Source of the DNA: Deltaproteobacteria bacterium
GTDB lineage: Bacteria > Desulfobacterota > Desulfobulbia > Desulfobulbales > Desulfurivibrionaceae
DNA length: 61,224 bases
Direction of reading: 5' to 3'
Assembly (NCBI GenBank): GCA_026388735.1
Contig: JAPLJG010000108.1
Coordinates: 1-61,224 of the forward strand
Shown here: positions 34,129-44,848 of the stretch, one piece after another
How the letters are laid out: every line of letters starts with the position of its first letter
Position numbering within the stretch: position 1 is the stretch's first letter
The notes under the pieces: generated by a model
The model's database searches: none
Told to the model about the DNA's origin: nothing
Seen by the model: the letters and a program-made list of their open reading frames with translations, nothing else
Position numbers and translations under genes: made by a program

Positions 34129-34326
34129 ATGTCATTGGATGATGCACGTAACTTTGTTGTAAAATTAAGAGAGAACCACGAATTTCGGAAAAACGCATTG
34201 CAAACAAAAGACTTAGAAGATTTGGCTTTATTTTTGCGTGGAGAGGGCTTGCTATTCGACCAACGGGAACTCATTGGTGCAATGGCTGAATGCATGGCCC
34301 AACTGGAGCAGCAGATGGGTAGCTGA
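34129..34326 (+). CDS. Nif11-like small protein (leader-like, no core peptide)
   Basis: The 65-residue product MSLDDARNFVVKLRENHEFR... matches the Nif11 domain, including the middle FLRGEGLLFDQRELIGAM. In other organisms Nif11 domains serve as leaders of modified peptides, ending in a Gly-Gly cleavage site before a core. Here the protein stops after QLEQQMGS with no Gly-Gly site and no core. No modification enzyme or exporter lies nearby. The gene is noticeably more AT-rich than its neighbours, which suggests transfer. A strong Shine-Dalgarno (AAGGAG) supports translation. Confidence 0.75.
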   Translation: MSLDDARNFVVKLRENHEFRKNALQTKDLEDLALFLRGEGLLFDQRELIGAMAECMAQLEQQMGS

Positions 34327-34497
34327 CTTTCGCTGAGATGAGCAGAGCGAATGCCGGATACGAATCTTGGGCCACAGAATTTCTTTTGCTTTTGACTTTT
34401 TCCCGGTTTCCGGATTACAAGACAGGATGTTCGGTCCGAGGCTCATCCTCAGTCGGCATTGCGCATCAGCAACCCCTCCCCCTCTGCGAGGCACACC

Positions 34498-35313
34498 ATG
34501 GACCTTTCCACCCACACCCTCTGGCTTTGGCTCACCGACTTTTCCCTCCGGTTGGTTGCCGCGATCCTCATCCTGCTGATCGGGAAATGGCTGGCACACC
34601 GGGCAACCAATCTCTTTGCCACGGTGCTCGAAAAAAACAAAACCGAGGCCACCCTGGTCAGCTTCTTGAAAAACATCACCTATTACGCCCTGCTGGCCGC
34701 AGTAATCATCACCGCCCTAAGCCAGTTGGGGATCAATACCGCCTCGTTTCTCACCGTGATCGGCGCGGCGGGGCTGGCCATCGGCTTGGCTCTGAAAGAC
34801 TCCCTCGGCCATTTCTCAGCTGGGGTCATGCTCATCCTCTTCCGCCCCTTCAAGGTGGGCGACCAGGTAACGGCCGGAGGGGTGAGCGGCACGGTAAAGG
34901 CGATCTCCGTCTTCAACACCGAGCTGGCCACCCCGGACAACCAAAAAGTTCTGATCCCAAACAGCTCCATCATGGGCAACATCATCACCAACATCACCGC
35001 CAATCCCACCCGCCGCATCGATCTGCTGGTCAGCATCGGCTACGGGGATGACATTGCCAAGGCGAGGGTAACCCTCACCCGCCTGCTCAAGGAAGACAAC
35101 CGTATCCTGGCGGAGCCGGCCCCGGCCATCGCCGTGCTCGAACTGGGCGCCACCAGCATCAACCTGGCGGTGCGGCCCTGGGTGAATACCCCGGATTATT
35201 GGGACGTGCGTTTTGAGCTTACGGAAAAAATCAAGAACGAGTTTGACAAGGAGGGAATCAGCTTCCCATTTCCCCAGCAGGATGTGCATCTTTTCGTGAA
35301 GCAACCGGCATAA
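34498..35313 (+). CDS. Small-conductance mechanosensitive channel (MscS family)
   Basis: The 271-residue protein has three N-terminal helices and the pore-lining motif GAAGLAIGLALKDSLGHFSAG. The beta domain FRPFKVGDQVTAGGVSGTVKAI and the family segment VLIPNSSIMGNIITNITANP follow. MscS channels release solutes when osmotic pressure drops. I chose the ATG at 34498 (MDLSTHTLWLW) because GAGG lies seven bases upstream. The channel is the compact E. coli MscS size and appears to be monocistronic. Confidence 0.95.
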   Translation: MDLSTHTLWLWLTDFSLRLVAAILILLIGKWLAHRATNLFATVLEKNKTEATLVSFLKNITYYALLAAVIITALSQLGINTASFLTVIGAAGLAIGLALKDSLGHFSAGVMLILFRPFKVGDQVTAGGVSGTVKAISVFNTELATPDNQKVLIPNSSIMGNIITNITANPTRRIDLLVSIGYGDDIAKARVTLTRLLKEDNRILAEPAPAIAVLELGATSINLAVRPWVNTPDYWDVRFELTEKIKNEFDKEGISFPFPQQDVHLFVKQPA

Positions 35314-35339
35314 CCCAGCCGACAGGGCAAGCCGTTTTT

Positions 35340-35948
35340 TCAGTCCTTAGCCCGGATGAGCGACTCAAGCTCCTGCCAGTCCACGGAGCTCTGCCGACAG
35401 TTGCAGTCCGCAAGCAGGCACACCTGGGGAATCACCTTGAGACCATGCCCACCCAAAGAGCCCTCGGGCGAAACATTGGCGGAACGCAGGTACTTCTCCC
35501 GCAAGTCACGGGTACACAGGCAGCCCAGCACCGCACGCGGCTGAAGCTGCCCGATCTGGCGTACCAAGAAATCCCGGCTACGCAGCACCCCATCTTTCTT
35601 GTGCAGCTTGCCGCTCACCACCACGCAAACATCCCGGTAGCCCAAGACCAAGGCCATCTCCCGCATCTCCCGCAAACGACAGGGCACGCAGCAATCGTCC
35701 TGACACAACAACCCCTTTTCCTGGTCAATGACCGTGGCGCAACCTTCGGCCCGCAAGCAGTAAGGCAAAAAAAGCATCCGTTCGGCATAGGGCGTGCGGA
35801 CAAACCTTGTCCTAAAAAAGCGGTTCCCCGCCGTCACGACCTTACGGACATAGGCATCCTTGTCTATTTTCGGGAAAAATTTGGTCAGGGGCCGGTAGAG
35901 AAAAACCAGAACAGGAAGGGTCAACCAGGAGGGAAGGGATAGTGTCAT
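35340..35948 (-). CDS. DUF116-family membrane-anchored cysteine protein
   Basis: The 202-residue protein has an N-terminal hydrophobic helix (SLPSWLTLPVLVFLY). A cysteine-rich domain follows with LPYCLRAEGCATV, GLLCQDDCCVPCRLREM, VLGCLCTRDLREKY and CLLADCNCRQSSVDW, the DUF116 layout. The cysteines could hold iron-sulfur or zinc. DUF116 proteins are common in anaerobes, often beside Fmt/Def-type or radical enzymes, and have no established activity. The start at 35948 gives the expected N-terminus; its Shine-Dalgarno is weak. Confidence 0.75.
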   Translation of the reverse strand: MTLSLPSWLTLPVLVFLYRPLTKFFPKIDKDAYVRKVVTAGNRFFRTRFVRTPYAERMLFLPYCLRAEGCATVIDQEKGLLCQDDCCVPCRLREMREMALVLGYRDVCVVVSGKLHKKDGVLRSRDFLVRQIGQLQPRAVLGCLCTRDLREKYLRSANVSPEGSLGGHGLKVIPQVCLLADCNCRQSSVDWQELESLIRAKD

Positions 35949-36066
35949 GATCTCGATGGGGGTAATATTTTTTCTTACGGATGGATGGCAATCTTCTACG
36001 GCTTGCATCCTCAGCTTACCATACTATCCCATCTCTGGCTGGCAGTTTTCAAAAATTTGGTTCCAC

Positions 36067-36444
36067 TCAACCCTGTTTTTTGCTGCCAGGCACAATCCCC
36101 TGCCACGCCGCCAGCAGGCCAGCCAGCCATTTCTCGGCCATCCGCAGGGATTCCTGAGAATTTTCGCTGTTGGCCAAACTCAACTGGGCCAGGATCATCT
36201 GGTAGCTGTGGTGCAACGGCTGCGCGGCTTCCGGCGCGGTGGCGTCAAGGGCGCTGTCCAGGTAAAAGAGAATATCCATGGCCTTACGCAGGCTTTCCAC
36301 CTTGTGGGCAATGTCCCCGGCGTCCAGACTTTTTCGCGCATCCCCCAAGTGAAGCAGGCATTTCTCGTACAGCGCGATAATGTTGCGCACCGGGCTTGCC
36401 GTCTCGACCATGGTTTTCAGATACTGCGGGCCTGGCTGTTTCAT
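36067..36444 (-). CDS. FliS-like flagellar secretion chaperone, isolated
   Basis: The 125-residue product starting MKQPGPQYLKTMVETASP has the FliS pattern QYLKTMVETASPVRNIIALYEKC-type opening. SLRKAMDILFYLDSALD in the middle and helical C-terminal segments follow. FliS binds the flagellin C-terminus and stops premature polymerisation. The frame is open to 36570, but FliS proteins begin close to the QYL motif and AGAG lies suitably before the ATG at 36444 (36450 is also possible). No flagellin, fliD or other flagellar gene is in the window, so it is an orphan or relocated copy. Confidence 0.7.
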   Translation of the reverse strand: MKQPGPQYLKTMVETASPVRNIIALYEKCLLHLGDARKSLDAGDIAHKVESLRKAMDILFYLDSALDATAPEAAQPLHHSYQMILAQLSLANSENSQESLRMAEKWLAGLLAAWQGIVPGSKKQG

Positions 36445-36703
36445 CCCCATCTCTTCCCTTGTCTCTGTCTGGGAATCTTCCCCGCGCCTCCATTTACTTT
36501 TATCCTCGCATATCAGGCCTGGTTTCCATAGCACCTTTTTGAAAAATTCTTCCCTGTTTTCAAACTCCATAAAAATATTCCCGCACTACGGACAATCAAC
36601 TTCACGGAAGACAAACGGATATGGTATCCTGTCCCGGCAAACAGCGGGCTTGTCTTTACACAGTCCGCCCCCGAAAAATCATCCTCCATGAGCGGGAACA
36701 GAC

Positions 36704-37786
36704 ATGCTGAAGCTTGTTAAAACCACCTCGCGAAAAGCCGGGCTTTCTCCGGGCAGCCCCGTATTCATCGGCGAACAAGTCACGGAAAAATTCGGCCTGG
36801 ACATGGTCGATTACGATACCGAGAACCTTTCCCTCAGCACCCCGGTCCGGCTTGACGAATTCCATCTGCTGAAAGAAACCCCCAGCAACACCTGGATCAG
36901 GGTCCACGGCCTGCACGATGCCGCAGCGGTGGACAAGTTCTGCCTCAGTTTCGGCCTGCACCCCCTGACCATCGAGGATATTCTCCATACTGGCCAGCGT
37001 CCGAAGATTGATCACTATGAGGACTATCTGTTCCTGGTCCTCAACCTGATCAAGTATGACGATGCCACCAGAGAGATGAGCATGGAGCAAATCAGCTTCG
37101 TGCTTGGTTCCCACTACCTGCTCTCTTTTCATGAAAAAGACGACACCATTTTCAACGATATCCTGGCCCGCATCCAGAACAACAAGGGACGCACCCGGAA
37201 AATGGGAGTCGACTATCTGTTGTACGCCCTGCTCGACAGGGTGGTGGACAATTTCTTTTCCGTGCTGGAAAAAATCGGTGAGGAGGTCGAAGAGTTGGAG
37301 GAGGAGCTGATTGCCAATCCTTCCCCGGAAACCCTCCAGACTATCCACTCCCTGAAACGGGAGATGATCCTGCTCCGCAAATCGGTCTGGCCGCTGCGGG
37401 AAGTCATCAATGGGTTGCAACGGGATGAAACCGCATTCATGGGGGAATCGATCCGGGTCTATCTCAAGGATCTCTACGACCATACCATCCAGGTGCTTGA
37501 CACGGTGGAAACCTTTCGAGACATCATCTCGGGCATGATCGACATCTACCTCTCCTCGGTGAGCAACCGGATGAATGAAGTCATGAAGGTGCTGACCATC
37601 TTCGCGGTGATCTTCATTCCCCTCACCTTCATCGCCGGGCTGTACGGCATGAATTTCAACACCAGCCAGAGCCCCCTCAACATGCCGGAACTCAACTGGT
37701 ATTTCGGCTACCCCTTCGCCCTGTCGCTGATGGCGGGAACAGCCATCTGCATGCTGATCTATTTCAAAAAGAAGAGATGGTTCTAA
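36704..37786 (+). CDS. corA: Magnesium/cobalt transporter CorA
   Basis: The 360-residue protein has the cytoplasmic funnel domain with HPLTIEDILHTGQRPKID and a long stalk helix (about residues 240-300). Two C-terminal membrane helices flank the signature YGMNF (VIFIPLTFIAGLYGMNF). The C-terminus ends in the basic KKKRWF anchor. It imports Mg2+ as a pentamer. The gene is complete and appears to be monocistronic. The next 290 bp are AT-rich with no gene I would accept. Confidence 0.95.
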   Translation: MLKLVKTTSRKAGLSPGSPVFIGEQVTEKFGLDMVDYDTENLSLSTPVRLDEFHLLKETPSNTWIRVHGLHDAAAVDKFCLSFGLHPLTIEDILHTGQRPKIDHYEDYLFLVLNLIKYDDATREMSMEQISFVLGSHYLLSFHEKDDTIFNDILARIQNNKGRTRKMGVDYLLYALLDRVVDNFFSVLEKIGEEVEELEEELIANPSPETLQTIHSLKREMILLRKSVWPLREVINGLQRDETAFMGESIRVYLKDLYDHTIQVLDTVETFRDIISGMIDIYLSSVSNRMNEVMKVLTIFAVIFIPLTFIAGLYGMNFNTSQSPLNMPELNWYFGYPFALSLMAGTAICMLIYFKKKRWF

Positions 37787-38077
37787 ACTATCCGCCATCC
37801 GAAAGACCCATCCCACGATAGGCCCAAGGAAGCAACAGGGATAGCGCTATTTTTCGCCGACTTTTTTCCGGAGAAATCTCCTTGCCCTCCAGCCGTTCCC
37901 CTATGATATAATACATGCAGCCCCACAGCGCCACAAAGAGCGCTTTTCTACCGTGACCGTGCTCAAACGAAAAAATTTGTGGCAGATAATTCAATTTGTA
38001 ACTATATAATTAAATACTAAACATACTCCAAACTCGCCTCCTGTCACAAATGACTTTTTAAAAAGAGACCCCGGACC

Positions 38078-39499
38078 ATGCGCCAACGAACAACACCCCC
38101 CGGAAATACCGACTGTTTTCTTGCTTCCATGCGCAGGATCAGCCTCCTTTGCCTCGGCCTCCTGCTCATGGCCGTTTTTTCCCAGGCAGCCGAGATCAAT
38201 GATGCCACAGCACCGCCCGAGGTATGGACCCTCCGCAATGCGGTGCGTTTTGCCGTCAAAAACAACCCGGACAGCCAGATGGGTCGGAATCGAATCGAGG
38301 CAGCCCAGGCCGCCATCACCATGGAGAAATCCTCATTTTACCCGAGGCTTGATCTGAACTCCCGATACGACCAGACCAATAATCCCATGTACTCCTTCGG
38401 CAATATCCTGAATCAGGGGGCCTTCAACAACGCCATCGACTTCAACCACCCCGGTCGCACCGATACCCTGAATATGGGGGTCCGGCTTGGCTACCGGTTT
38501 TTCAACGGCGGCCGCGACCTGGCCGGACTGAAAGCCGCCGAGGCCCAGGCGGTTTCCTCACACATGGAGCTGGCTGCGGTGCAGGCTCAACTTACCTTTG
38601 AGGTGGTCCGAACCTTTCAACTCATCATCCAGGCGGAGGAGCTGGTCAAAGCCCAGCAATCGGCGGTGGAGGCGATTACCGCTTCCCTGGCTGTGGCACA
38701 GGACCGGTATCAGGAAGGGGTTCTGCTGAAGTCCGATCTCCTCGATCTGGAAGTGCAACAGTCCAAGGCGCAAGAAAATCTGAGCCAGGCCCGACACACC
38801 CTTGCGGTAAGCCGCAGGATATTCCTCAGCCTGCTTGGGCTTGACGATGGCCAGGTGGTCCTCGACGCGGCCCAGGGCTGCGCCCAGGAGATTCCGCAGA
38901 TCACCGGCCATGACCAGCGGCCTGAACTAAAAAGCATGGAGGCCCTGATCCTGGCGGCCAAAGCCCGGGTCCGACAGGCTCAGGGCGGCTATTACCCAAC
39001 CCTAGAAGGATATGCCGGATACGATGCGGACAAAGGTTACGTCACCGACGGCTCCGGCGACTCGTGGCAGGCTGGGGTAAAATTGCAGTTCAATCTTTCC
39101 GAGGGGGGGAGGACCAGTGCCGAGATTGCCAAGGCTTCCGCCCTGCTTGCCGAGGCACAGGAACGCAAACGTAAAACCGAGCTGGCCATCATCCTTGAAG
39201 TGAAACAGGCGGAGTTTGCCGTACAAGAAGCGAAGGAGCGTTTAGAGGTTACCGAAAAAAGCGTGGCCCAAGCCCAGGAAAGCGCCCGCATCAACCGACT
39301 CCGGTTCACAGAAGGAAAGCTGCTCTCCGCGGATCTGCTCGGGGTGGAAAACCGGCTGACCGACGCCCAGGTGCGGCGCATCGTGGCGGAAACCTCCCAA
39401 CACATTGCCGTTGCCGATTTGCGGCGCGCCTTGGGGTTGCCACAGTTCCCAGAGGCATCGACCGACCCCCAACCTGATAAAAACGACGCTCAAAAATAA
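38078..39499 (+). CDS. TolC-family outer membrane efflux protein
   Basis: The 473-residue outer membrane channel has an N-terminal signal (SLLCLGLLLMAVFSQAAEI). If the second ATG at 38129 is used the signal is of ordinary length. Long coiled helices are repeated in two halves, including YPRLDLNSRYDQ, VRLGYRFFNGGRD, RYQEGVLLKSDLLDLEVQQS and RFTEGKLLSADLLGVENRL. It is the first gene of a tight tripartite RND operon; the adaptor starts 3 bp after its stop. The preceding AT-rich stretch (about 37960-38060) probably contains the promoter. Confidence 0.93.
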   Translation: MRQRTTPPGNTDCFLASMRRISLLCLGLLLMAVFSQAAEINDATAPPEVWTLRNAVRFAVKNNPDSQMGRNRIEAAQAAITMEKSSFYPRLDLNSRYDQTNNPMYSFGNILNQGAFNNAIDFNHPGRTDTLNMGVRLGYRFFNGGRDLAGLKAAEAQAVSSHMELAAVQAQLTFEVVRTFQLIIQAEELVKAQQSAVEAITASLAVAQDRYQEGVLLKSDLLDLEVQQSKAQENLSQARHTLAVSRRIFLSLLGLDDGQVVLDAAQGCAQEIPQITGHDQRPELKSMEALILAAKARVRQAQGGYYPTLEGYAGYDADKGYVTDGSGDSWQAGVKLQFNLSEGGRTSAEIAKASALLAEAQERKRKTELAIILEVKQAEFAVQEAKERLEVTEKSVAQAQESARINRLRFTEGKLLSADLLGVENRLTDAQVRRIVAETSQHIAVADLRRALGLPQFPEASTDPQPDKNDAQK

Positions 39500-39502
39500 G
39501 CC

Positions 39503-40558
39503 ATGAAACAGGAAAAGAAATCCATGTCGCACCAGCTTCTTTCTTCCACATTTCTCTTGTGTTTGCTCCTCGGCACCGCCGGTTGCAAAGACTCCGCCCA
39601 GCACGGCGGAAGCGGGCAACCCCTTCCCACTGCGGAGGTGCGGGTGATCACCGTGGCCGACCAAACGGCCCAGCGACAAAACGAGGTGGCGGGCGCCGTT
39701 GAATCGGTGCAGAGGGCGACCATCGCCGCCAAGATAGCCGGACCCATCGAGGAGATGCCGGTATCTCTGGGTTTGGCGGTAAAAAAAGGCGCGCTTCTGG
39801 TAAGGATCAGCGCCGGAGAAATTGCGGCCCGGCTGTCCCAGGCCGAGACGCAACTCGCCCAGGCACAACGGAATTTCGAACGCGAAAAGCGGCTGCTGGA
39901 AAAAGATGCGTCCACCAGAGAGACGGTCAAATCCCTGGAAGAGGCCTATCGGGTGGCGGAAGCTGGCGCACATGAGGCCAGGGCCATGCGCAGCTACACC
40001 CAGATCACCGCCCCCTTTGCCGGAATCATCTCCCAAAAAATGGCCAACGCCGGTGATCTGGCCACCCCCGGAATGCCTCTCCTGGTCGTAGAAAACACCG
40101 AGCAATTGCAAGTTGTTGCCGCGGTTCCAGAGGGTTTGGCCCTGAAAATCAAAAAAGGGGATACGCTTGCGGTAAGCGTCCCGTCCGCTGAGTTTTCCAA
40201 AACAGGAACCGTTACCGAAATCAGCCCGGCGGCGGATACCATATCGCGAACCGCCCAAATAAAGATCCAGATCGATGACGGCGCCACCTTGCGGCCGGGG
40301 CAGTATGCACGGGTGACCCTTCCTGGCTCCGCTGGGGTCAACACCGTCCTAGTGCCGGAAACAGCGCTGCTGCGCTTCGGCCAGATGGAGCGCATCTTTG
40401 TGACTGAAAACGGTATCGCCCATTTGCGCCTGGTGCGCAGCGGCGAACACCGAGATGGCCAGGTGGAGATTCTTGCCGGCCTCAACGGAGGAGAGCAGGT
40501 CGTGATCCAGGGCGGCGAGCGGCTTGCTGATGGCCAACCCGTGCGCAGCGTGCAGTGA
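39503..40558 (+). CDS. RND efflux periplasmic adaptor lipoprotein
   Basis: The 351-residue membrane-fusion protein starts [11 protein letters not shown]. It has a lipoprotein signal ending LLLGTAGC and a biotinyl-lipoyl-like half motif, [20 protein letters not shown]. An alpha-hairpin of about 60 residues (about 105-165) and [20 protein letters not shown] follow. A beta-barrel and a membrane-proximal domain complete it. It links the inner membrane pump to TolC. Its stop overlaps the pump start by one base (TGATG). Confidence 0.94.
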   Translation: MKQEKKSMSHQLLSSTFLLCLLLGTAGCKDSAQHGGSGQPLPTAEVRVITVADQTAQRQNEVAGAVESVQRATIAAKIAGPIEEMPVSLGLAVKKGALLVRISAGEIAARLSQAETQLAQAQRNFEREKRLLEKDASTRETVKSLEEAYRVAEAGAHEARAMRSYTQITAPFAGIISQKMANAGDLATPGMPLLVVENTEQLQVVAAVPEGLALKIKKGDTLAVSVPSAEFSKTGTVTEISPAADTISRTAQIKIQIDDGATLRPGQYARVTLPGSAGVNTVLVPETALLRFGQMERIFVTENGIAHLRLVRSGEHRDGQVEILAGLNGGEQVVIQGGERLADGQPVRSVQ

Positions 40559-43500
40559 TGAACCATCCCCCCAGCAAACAAAAAGGTTTCGCCGGCAGGC
40601 TTGCCTCGATTTTCGTTGAATCCCGGTTGACCCCTATCATGATCATCGCCTCCCTGCTCCTCGGAGTCATGGCGGTTATCATGCTGCCAAGGGAGGAAGA
40701 ACCGCAGATCAAGGTGCCGATGATCGACGTCATGGTCGTCATGCCCGGCGCCACCCCCAAGGAAGTGGAAGAACGGGTTTCCATCCCCATGGAGAAACTC
40801 CTCTACGAACTGCCCGGGGTGGAATACATCTATACCACCTCCATGCCGGGTCAGTGCCTGCTCGTCGCCCGTTTCTACGTGGGCGAAAAGATGGAAGAAG
40901 CCATTGTCCGTCTCAACCAGAAGCTGGCCACCAATTTCGACCGCATCCCCCATGGCGTTTATCCGCCGCTGGTCAAGCCGCATACCATCGACGACGTGCC
41001 GGTGCTCGCCCTGACCCTGCACAGTCCCCACTATGACCACTACACTCTCCGGCGTCTCGCCTCCCAGCTTGACGACGCAGTCAAAAACATCCCCGAGGTG
41101 GCAGAGACCAAACTCATCGGGGGTGCCCGCCGACAGGTGCGGGTGCTCTTCGACCCCGCCAAGCTTGCCGCCCGTCGGCTGACCGCGACGGAGATCATCC
41201 CCAGGCTCCAACAGAGCAACCTGCAATCGTATTCCGGCACCCTGCAATCCCTGAACAAAGAAATCCTCCTGCAAACCGGCCAGTTTCTTGCCTCGGCCAA
41301 AGAAATCGGCCGCATCGTGGTCGGCGTTTACTCCAACAGGCCGGTGTATCTCGACGAGGTGGCCAGCGTGGTCGACGGCCCGGAAGAGGTGACCAACTAT
41401 GTCCTCTTCGGCCAGGGAAAAGGGCAACCGGAAGAGGCGGCCGTCACCCTCTCGCTGGCCAAACGGCCGGGGGCAAACGCCGTACAGGTGGTGGAAGCGG
41501 TGCTGGCCAAGGTCGAAACCCTCAAGGGCACCCTGATCCCCCGCGACGTCACCGTAAGCGTGACCAGGAATTACGGCGAAACCGCGGCGGAAAAATCCAA
41601 CGAACTCCTGCTGCACATGGCTATCGCCGTGTTCGGCGTAACCCTGCTCATCCTCTTCTTTCTGGGCTGGAGGGAGTCGATTATCGTCATCCTCGCCATC
41701 CCCTCGACCCTGGCCCTGACCCTGCTGCTCTTCTACCTGTATGGCTACACCCTGAATCGCATCACCCTGTTCGCCCTGATCTTTTCCATCGGCATCTTGG
41801 TGGACGACGCCATCGTAGTGGTGGAAAACATCGTCCGCCACCTCCGGTTGCCGAAAAACGCCAAGAAATCAGTGCTCGCCATCGCCATTGAGGCGGTAAA
41901 CGAGGTGGGCAACCCAACCATCCTCGCCACCTTGGCAGTAATTGCCGCCATTTTGCCCATGGCCTTTGTCGGCGGGCTGATGGGGCCCTACATGCGGCCA
42001 ATCCCCATCGGTTCCTCCGCCGCAATGATCTTTTCTTTGATCATCGCCTTCACCGTTACGCCTTGGGCCGCCGTCAGGGTACTGAGAAAAAACTGCCCTC
42101 CATCGGAATGCCCCATCGACGCAGAGGAGGAGGCGGAGCAGGATGACGACCACGGCCAGGTCCCGGATGACTTCTTTACCCGTCTCTACCACCAGATCAT
42201 GGACCCGCTCCTTAACCAGGCCCGCTGGCGGCTGATCTTTTTTCTCTCCATTGTCGGGCTGCTCCTTGGCTCTTGTGCCATGGTCTATTTCGGGCTGGTC
42301 AAGGTCAAGATGCTGCCCTTTGACAACAAGAGCGAGTTCCAGATCATCCTGAAACTGCCCGAAGGGGCGACCCTGGAAGCAACCACCCAGGCGGCCAGGG
42401 AGATGGCTGCAGCCATCGGCCAGGAACCGGAAGTGGTCAACTATCAGGTGTACGCCGGGGCTGCCGCGCCCTACAATTTCAACGGGTTGGTCCGCCATTA
42501 CTACCTGCGTAACAGCGCCAACCAGGCGGACATTCAGATCAACCTGCTGCCCAAGGGCGACCGCAAGGCCCAGAGCCACGAGATCGCCAAACGCATCCGC
42601 CCCAAGGTCGCGGCCATTGCTGAAAAATATGGCGCCACCGTGGCCGTGGCCGAGGTGCCGCCGGGACCGCCGGTACTGCAAACCCTGGTCGCCGAGATTT
42701 ACGGGCAAACCGACGGTCAGCGGCTGAAGCTGGCCAGCAAGGTCAAGGAACTCTTCGCCGCCACGGAAGGGGTTGTCGATGTGGATTGGTACCGGGAGGC
42801 GGAGCGACTCAAGACCATCATCGCGGTGGACAAGGAAAAGGCTGCCCTCAACGGCATCTCCGAAGGCGAGATCACCCAAACCGTTGATCTCGCAGTTAAG
42901 GGGTTGCCCATCGGCCTGTTCCACCTGCCCGCTGACAAGGAGGGGATCAGCATCGTGCTGGAGTTGCCCCGCGCGCAACGGGCACGGGTTGAGAACATCC
43001 TGAACATCCAACTCCGCTCCGGCCTGAATTCGGCCGGACCTTTAGTGCCCCTGCGGGAGCTGGTCACGGTAACCGAGGCGCCCATTGATCAGCCGATTTA
43101 CCGCAAAAACCTGCGGCCGGTTATCTATGTGACGGGCGACGTGGCCGGGGCGGCGGAAAGCCCGGCCTATGCCATCATCGCCCTGAATAAAAAACTTGCC
43201 GAACTCGATGGCCGGGAATACGGCGGCGAGCAAAAAGCGATCACGATCTACAATCTCAAGCAACCCTTTTCCGAGCTGGAACCGGCAATCAAGTGGGACG
43301 GCGAGTGGCACATCACCCTGAAAGGCTTCCGTGACTTGGGGTTCGCCTTCTGCGCGGTGATGATCCTCATCTACATGCTCATGGTGGGCTGGTTCAAGGA
43401 CTACACCGTACCGCTCGTAGTGATGGCAGCCATCCCCTTTTCGCTGATCGGCATTCTCCCGGCCCACTGGGCCTTCGGCGCCTTCTTCACCGCCACCTCC

Positions 43501-43845
43501 ATGATCGGCTTCATGGCCGGAGCTGGAATCGTGGTGCGCAACTCCATTATCCTCGTGGATTTCATCGAGCTGCGCATCAGCCACGGCCTGCCGCTCAAGG
43601 AAGCGGTGGTGGAAGCAGGTGCCATCCGCTTTAGGCCCATGCTCCTCACCGCCTTGGCCGTGGTGGTGGGGGCCTCGGTAATCCTGGCCGACCCGATCTT
43701 CCAGGGGCTGGCCATCTCGCTGATGTTCGGGGAGATCGCCTCGCTGCTGATCAGCCGCATGGCGGTGCCGGTCCTCTACTTCATGCTCCGCGCACACCGT
43801 CATGTGCCCGATGCAACAAGCCAGATCAGCGGGGAAAACCATTGA
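40558..43845 (+). CDS. RND multidrug/solute efflux permease (HAE1-like)
   Basis: The 1095-residue pump has twelve membrane helices in two halves with large periplasmic loops. TM4 carries the proton-relay pair in [34 protein letters not shown] and the second-half [22 protein letters not shown] are characteristic. The sequence resembles HAE1/CusA-type pumps. Use of the proton gradient to expel drugs, detergents or metals is expected, but the substrate cannot be read from sequence. The start ATG overlaps the adaptor stop codon. The DUF599 gene overlaps its end. Confidence 0.95.
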   Translation: MNHPPSKQKGFAGRLASIFVESRLTPIMIIASLLLGVMAVIMLPREEEPQIKVPMIDVMVVMPGATPKEVEERVSIPMEKLLYELPGVEYIYTTSMPGQCLLVARFYVGEKMEEAIVRLNQKLATNFDRIPHGVYPPLVKPHTIDDVPVLALTLHSPHYDHYTLRRLASQLDDAVKNIPEVAETKLIGGARRQVRVLFDPAKLAARRLTATEIIPRLQQSNLQSYSGTLQSLNKEILLQTGQFLASAKEIGRIVVGVYSNRPVYLDEVASVVDGPEEVTNYVLFGQGKGQPEEAAVTLSLAKRPGANAVQVVEAVLAKVETLKGTLIPRDVTVSVTRNYGETAAEKSNELLLHMAIAVFGVTLLILFFLGWRESIIVILAIPSTLALTLLLFYLYGYTLNRITLFALIFSIGILVDDAIVVVENIVRHLRLPKNAKKSVLAIAIEAVNEVGNPTILATLAVIAAILPMAFVGGLMGPYMRPIPIGSSAAMIFSLIIAFTVTPWAAVRVLRKNCPPSECPIDAEEEAEQDDDHGQVPDDFFTRLYHQIMDPLLNQARWRLIFFLSIVGLLLGSCAMVYFGLVKVKMLPFDNKSEFQIILKLPEGATLEATTQAAREMAAAIGQEPEVVNYQVYAGAAAPYNFNGLVRHYYLRNSANQADIQINLLPKGDRKAQSHEIAKRIRPKVAAIAEKYGATVAVAEVPPGPPVLQTLVAEIYGQTDGQRLKLASKVKELFAATEGVVDVDWYREAERLKTIIAVDKEKAALNGISEGEITQTVDLAVKGLPIGLFHLPADKEGISIVLELPRAQRARVENILNIQLRSGLNSAGPLVPLRELVTVTEAPIDQPIYRKNLRPVIYVTGDVAGAAESPAYAIIALNKKLAELDGREYGGEQKAITIYNLKQPFSELEPAIKWDGEWHITLKGFRDLGFAFCAVMILIYMLMVGWFKDYTVPLVVMAAIPFSLIGILPAHWAFGAFFTATSMIGFMAGAGIVVRNSIILVDFIELRISHGLPLKEAVVEAGAIRFRPMLLTALAVVVGASVILADPIFQGLAISLMFGEIASLLISRMAVPVLYFMLRAHRHVPDATSQISGENH

Positions 43846-44489
43846 CCTTTCTGCCCCTTGAAATAAGCCCGTTTACGGCGGTGGCCTTTCTGCTGTTACT
43901 CGTCTATCATCTGGGGTTGCTGGCCATGAAAGGCCGTTTCCCGGAGGCAACGATCTATGCCCGCAACGCCGCAACCAGGGCGGCCTGGGTCCGAGAAATG
44001 ATGGTAAACCAGCGGGACATCCTGGCCGTGCAGACCCTGCGCAACTGGACCATGGCCGCAAGCTTTCTCGCCTCCACAGCCATCCTCATCGCCCTGGCCC
44101 TGCTCAATATCGTCCTGACTCCAGGTCACCCGACGACCGAGGCCAGCATGCAGATGTTCAGCTTCCTGGGCAAAAGAATAGAGAGCCTGCACCAGATCAA
44201 GATGCTCATCCTCTCGGTGGATTTCTTCTTCACTTTCTTCAATTTCACCATGGCCATCCGCTATTACAACCATCTGGGCTTCATGATCAATGCCCCCTCA
44301 GATTCGGATTCCTCGGCACTTGCCTCGGTGGTCGAAACAATCCAGTACGGTGCCGCCCACTACACCCTGGGAATGCGGGGCTATTACCTGTCCGTCCCTC
44401 TGGCCCTGTGGCTTTTCGGGCCTGGCTGGCTGCTGGCCGGCACCCTGATCATCATTGCCACCCTCTGCCATGTGGACCGCACCGGGTAA
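43842..44489 (+). CDS. DUF599-family membrane protein, TTG start
   Basis: The 215-residue protein has about four hydrophobic segments: [50 protein letters not shown] and [35 protein letters not shown] and [14 protein letters not shown] are DUF599-typical. The TTG at 43842 overlaps the RND stop in ATTGA and has GGGGA upstream, so translation is coupled. It may be an accessory to the efflux pump, but the family function is unknown. Confidence 0.8.
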   Translation: MTFLPLEISPFTAVAFLLLLVYHLGLLAMKGRFPEATIYARNAATRAAWVREMMVNQRDILAVQTLRNWTMAASFLASTAILIALALLNIVLTPGHPTTEASMQMFSFLGKRIESLHQIKMLILSVDFFFTFFNFTMAIRYYNHLGFMINAPSDSDSSALASVVETIQYGAAHYTLGMRGYYLSVPLALWLFGPGWLLAGTLIIIATLCHVDRTG

Positions 44490-44848
44490 TTTTTAGCTAT
44501 TCACCCGCATTACATCTCTCGCTATGCTCGCGCGACCATTGTCTACTCACATCGGCTCACTGTTGTTCGCTGTCCTTATATCCCCCACATCTGCCGATAA
44601 CAGCGAAGCGGTAGTACTGAACATCTGCATTTCCACTAGCCAATGGCTATCGCTCTTTTTTTACAGGCACGCAAGCCAATCTTGGGTATAATTTTACAGT
44701 GGCAAATACCCTGGATTTCTGGTATCGGGCTGTGCAGGGATTGATTCGTCCGGCTCATGTAAACTCAACGACAGCTACACGACCCACATCGTTTTTCCCC
44801 TGTTGGGGATTTCACCAACCACTGTACCCACCGCACACGGAGGAGATC
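44490..44848 (+). promoter_or_regulatory. Gene-free region upstream of pst with TATAAT box
   Basis: This stretch of about 360 bp has no credible gene. It contains a perfect TATAAT at 44687-44692 with a poor -35 (CAGGCA, 17 bp upstream), the pattern of an activator-dependent promoter such as PhoB would need. I could not find a clear tandem Pho box. A small CCCC-TGTT-GGGG hairpin lies in the leader before AGGAG and the pstS ATG. Confidence 0.4.

Noticed and set aside
37788..37994. Possible 68-residue minus-strand gene after corA
   Set aside because: It would start at a TTG with no Shine-Dalgarno sequence, and the peptide has no recognisable features.
44490..44848. Tandem Pho box before pstS
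   Set aside because: I looked for two CTGTCAT-like direct repeats 11 bp apart upstream of the TATAAT and found none convincing.
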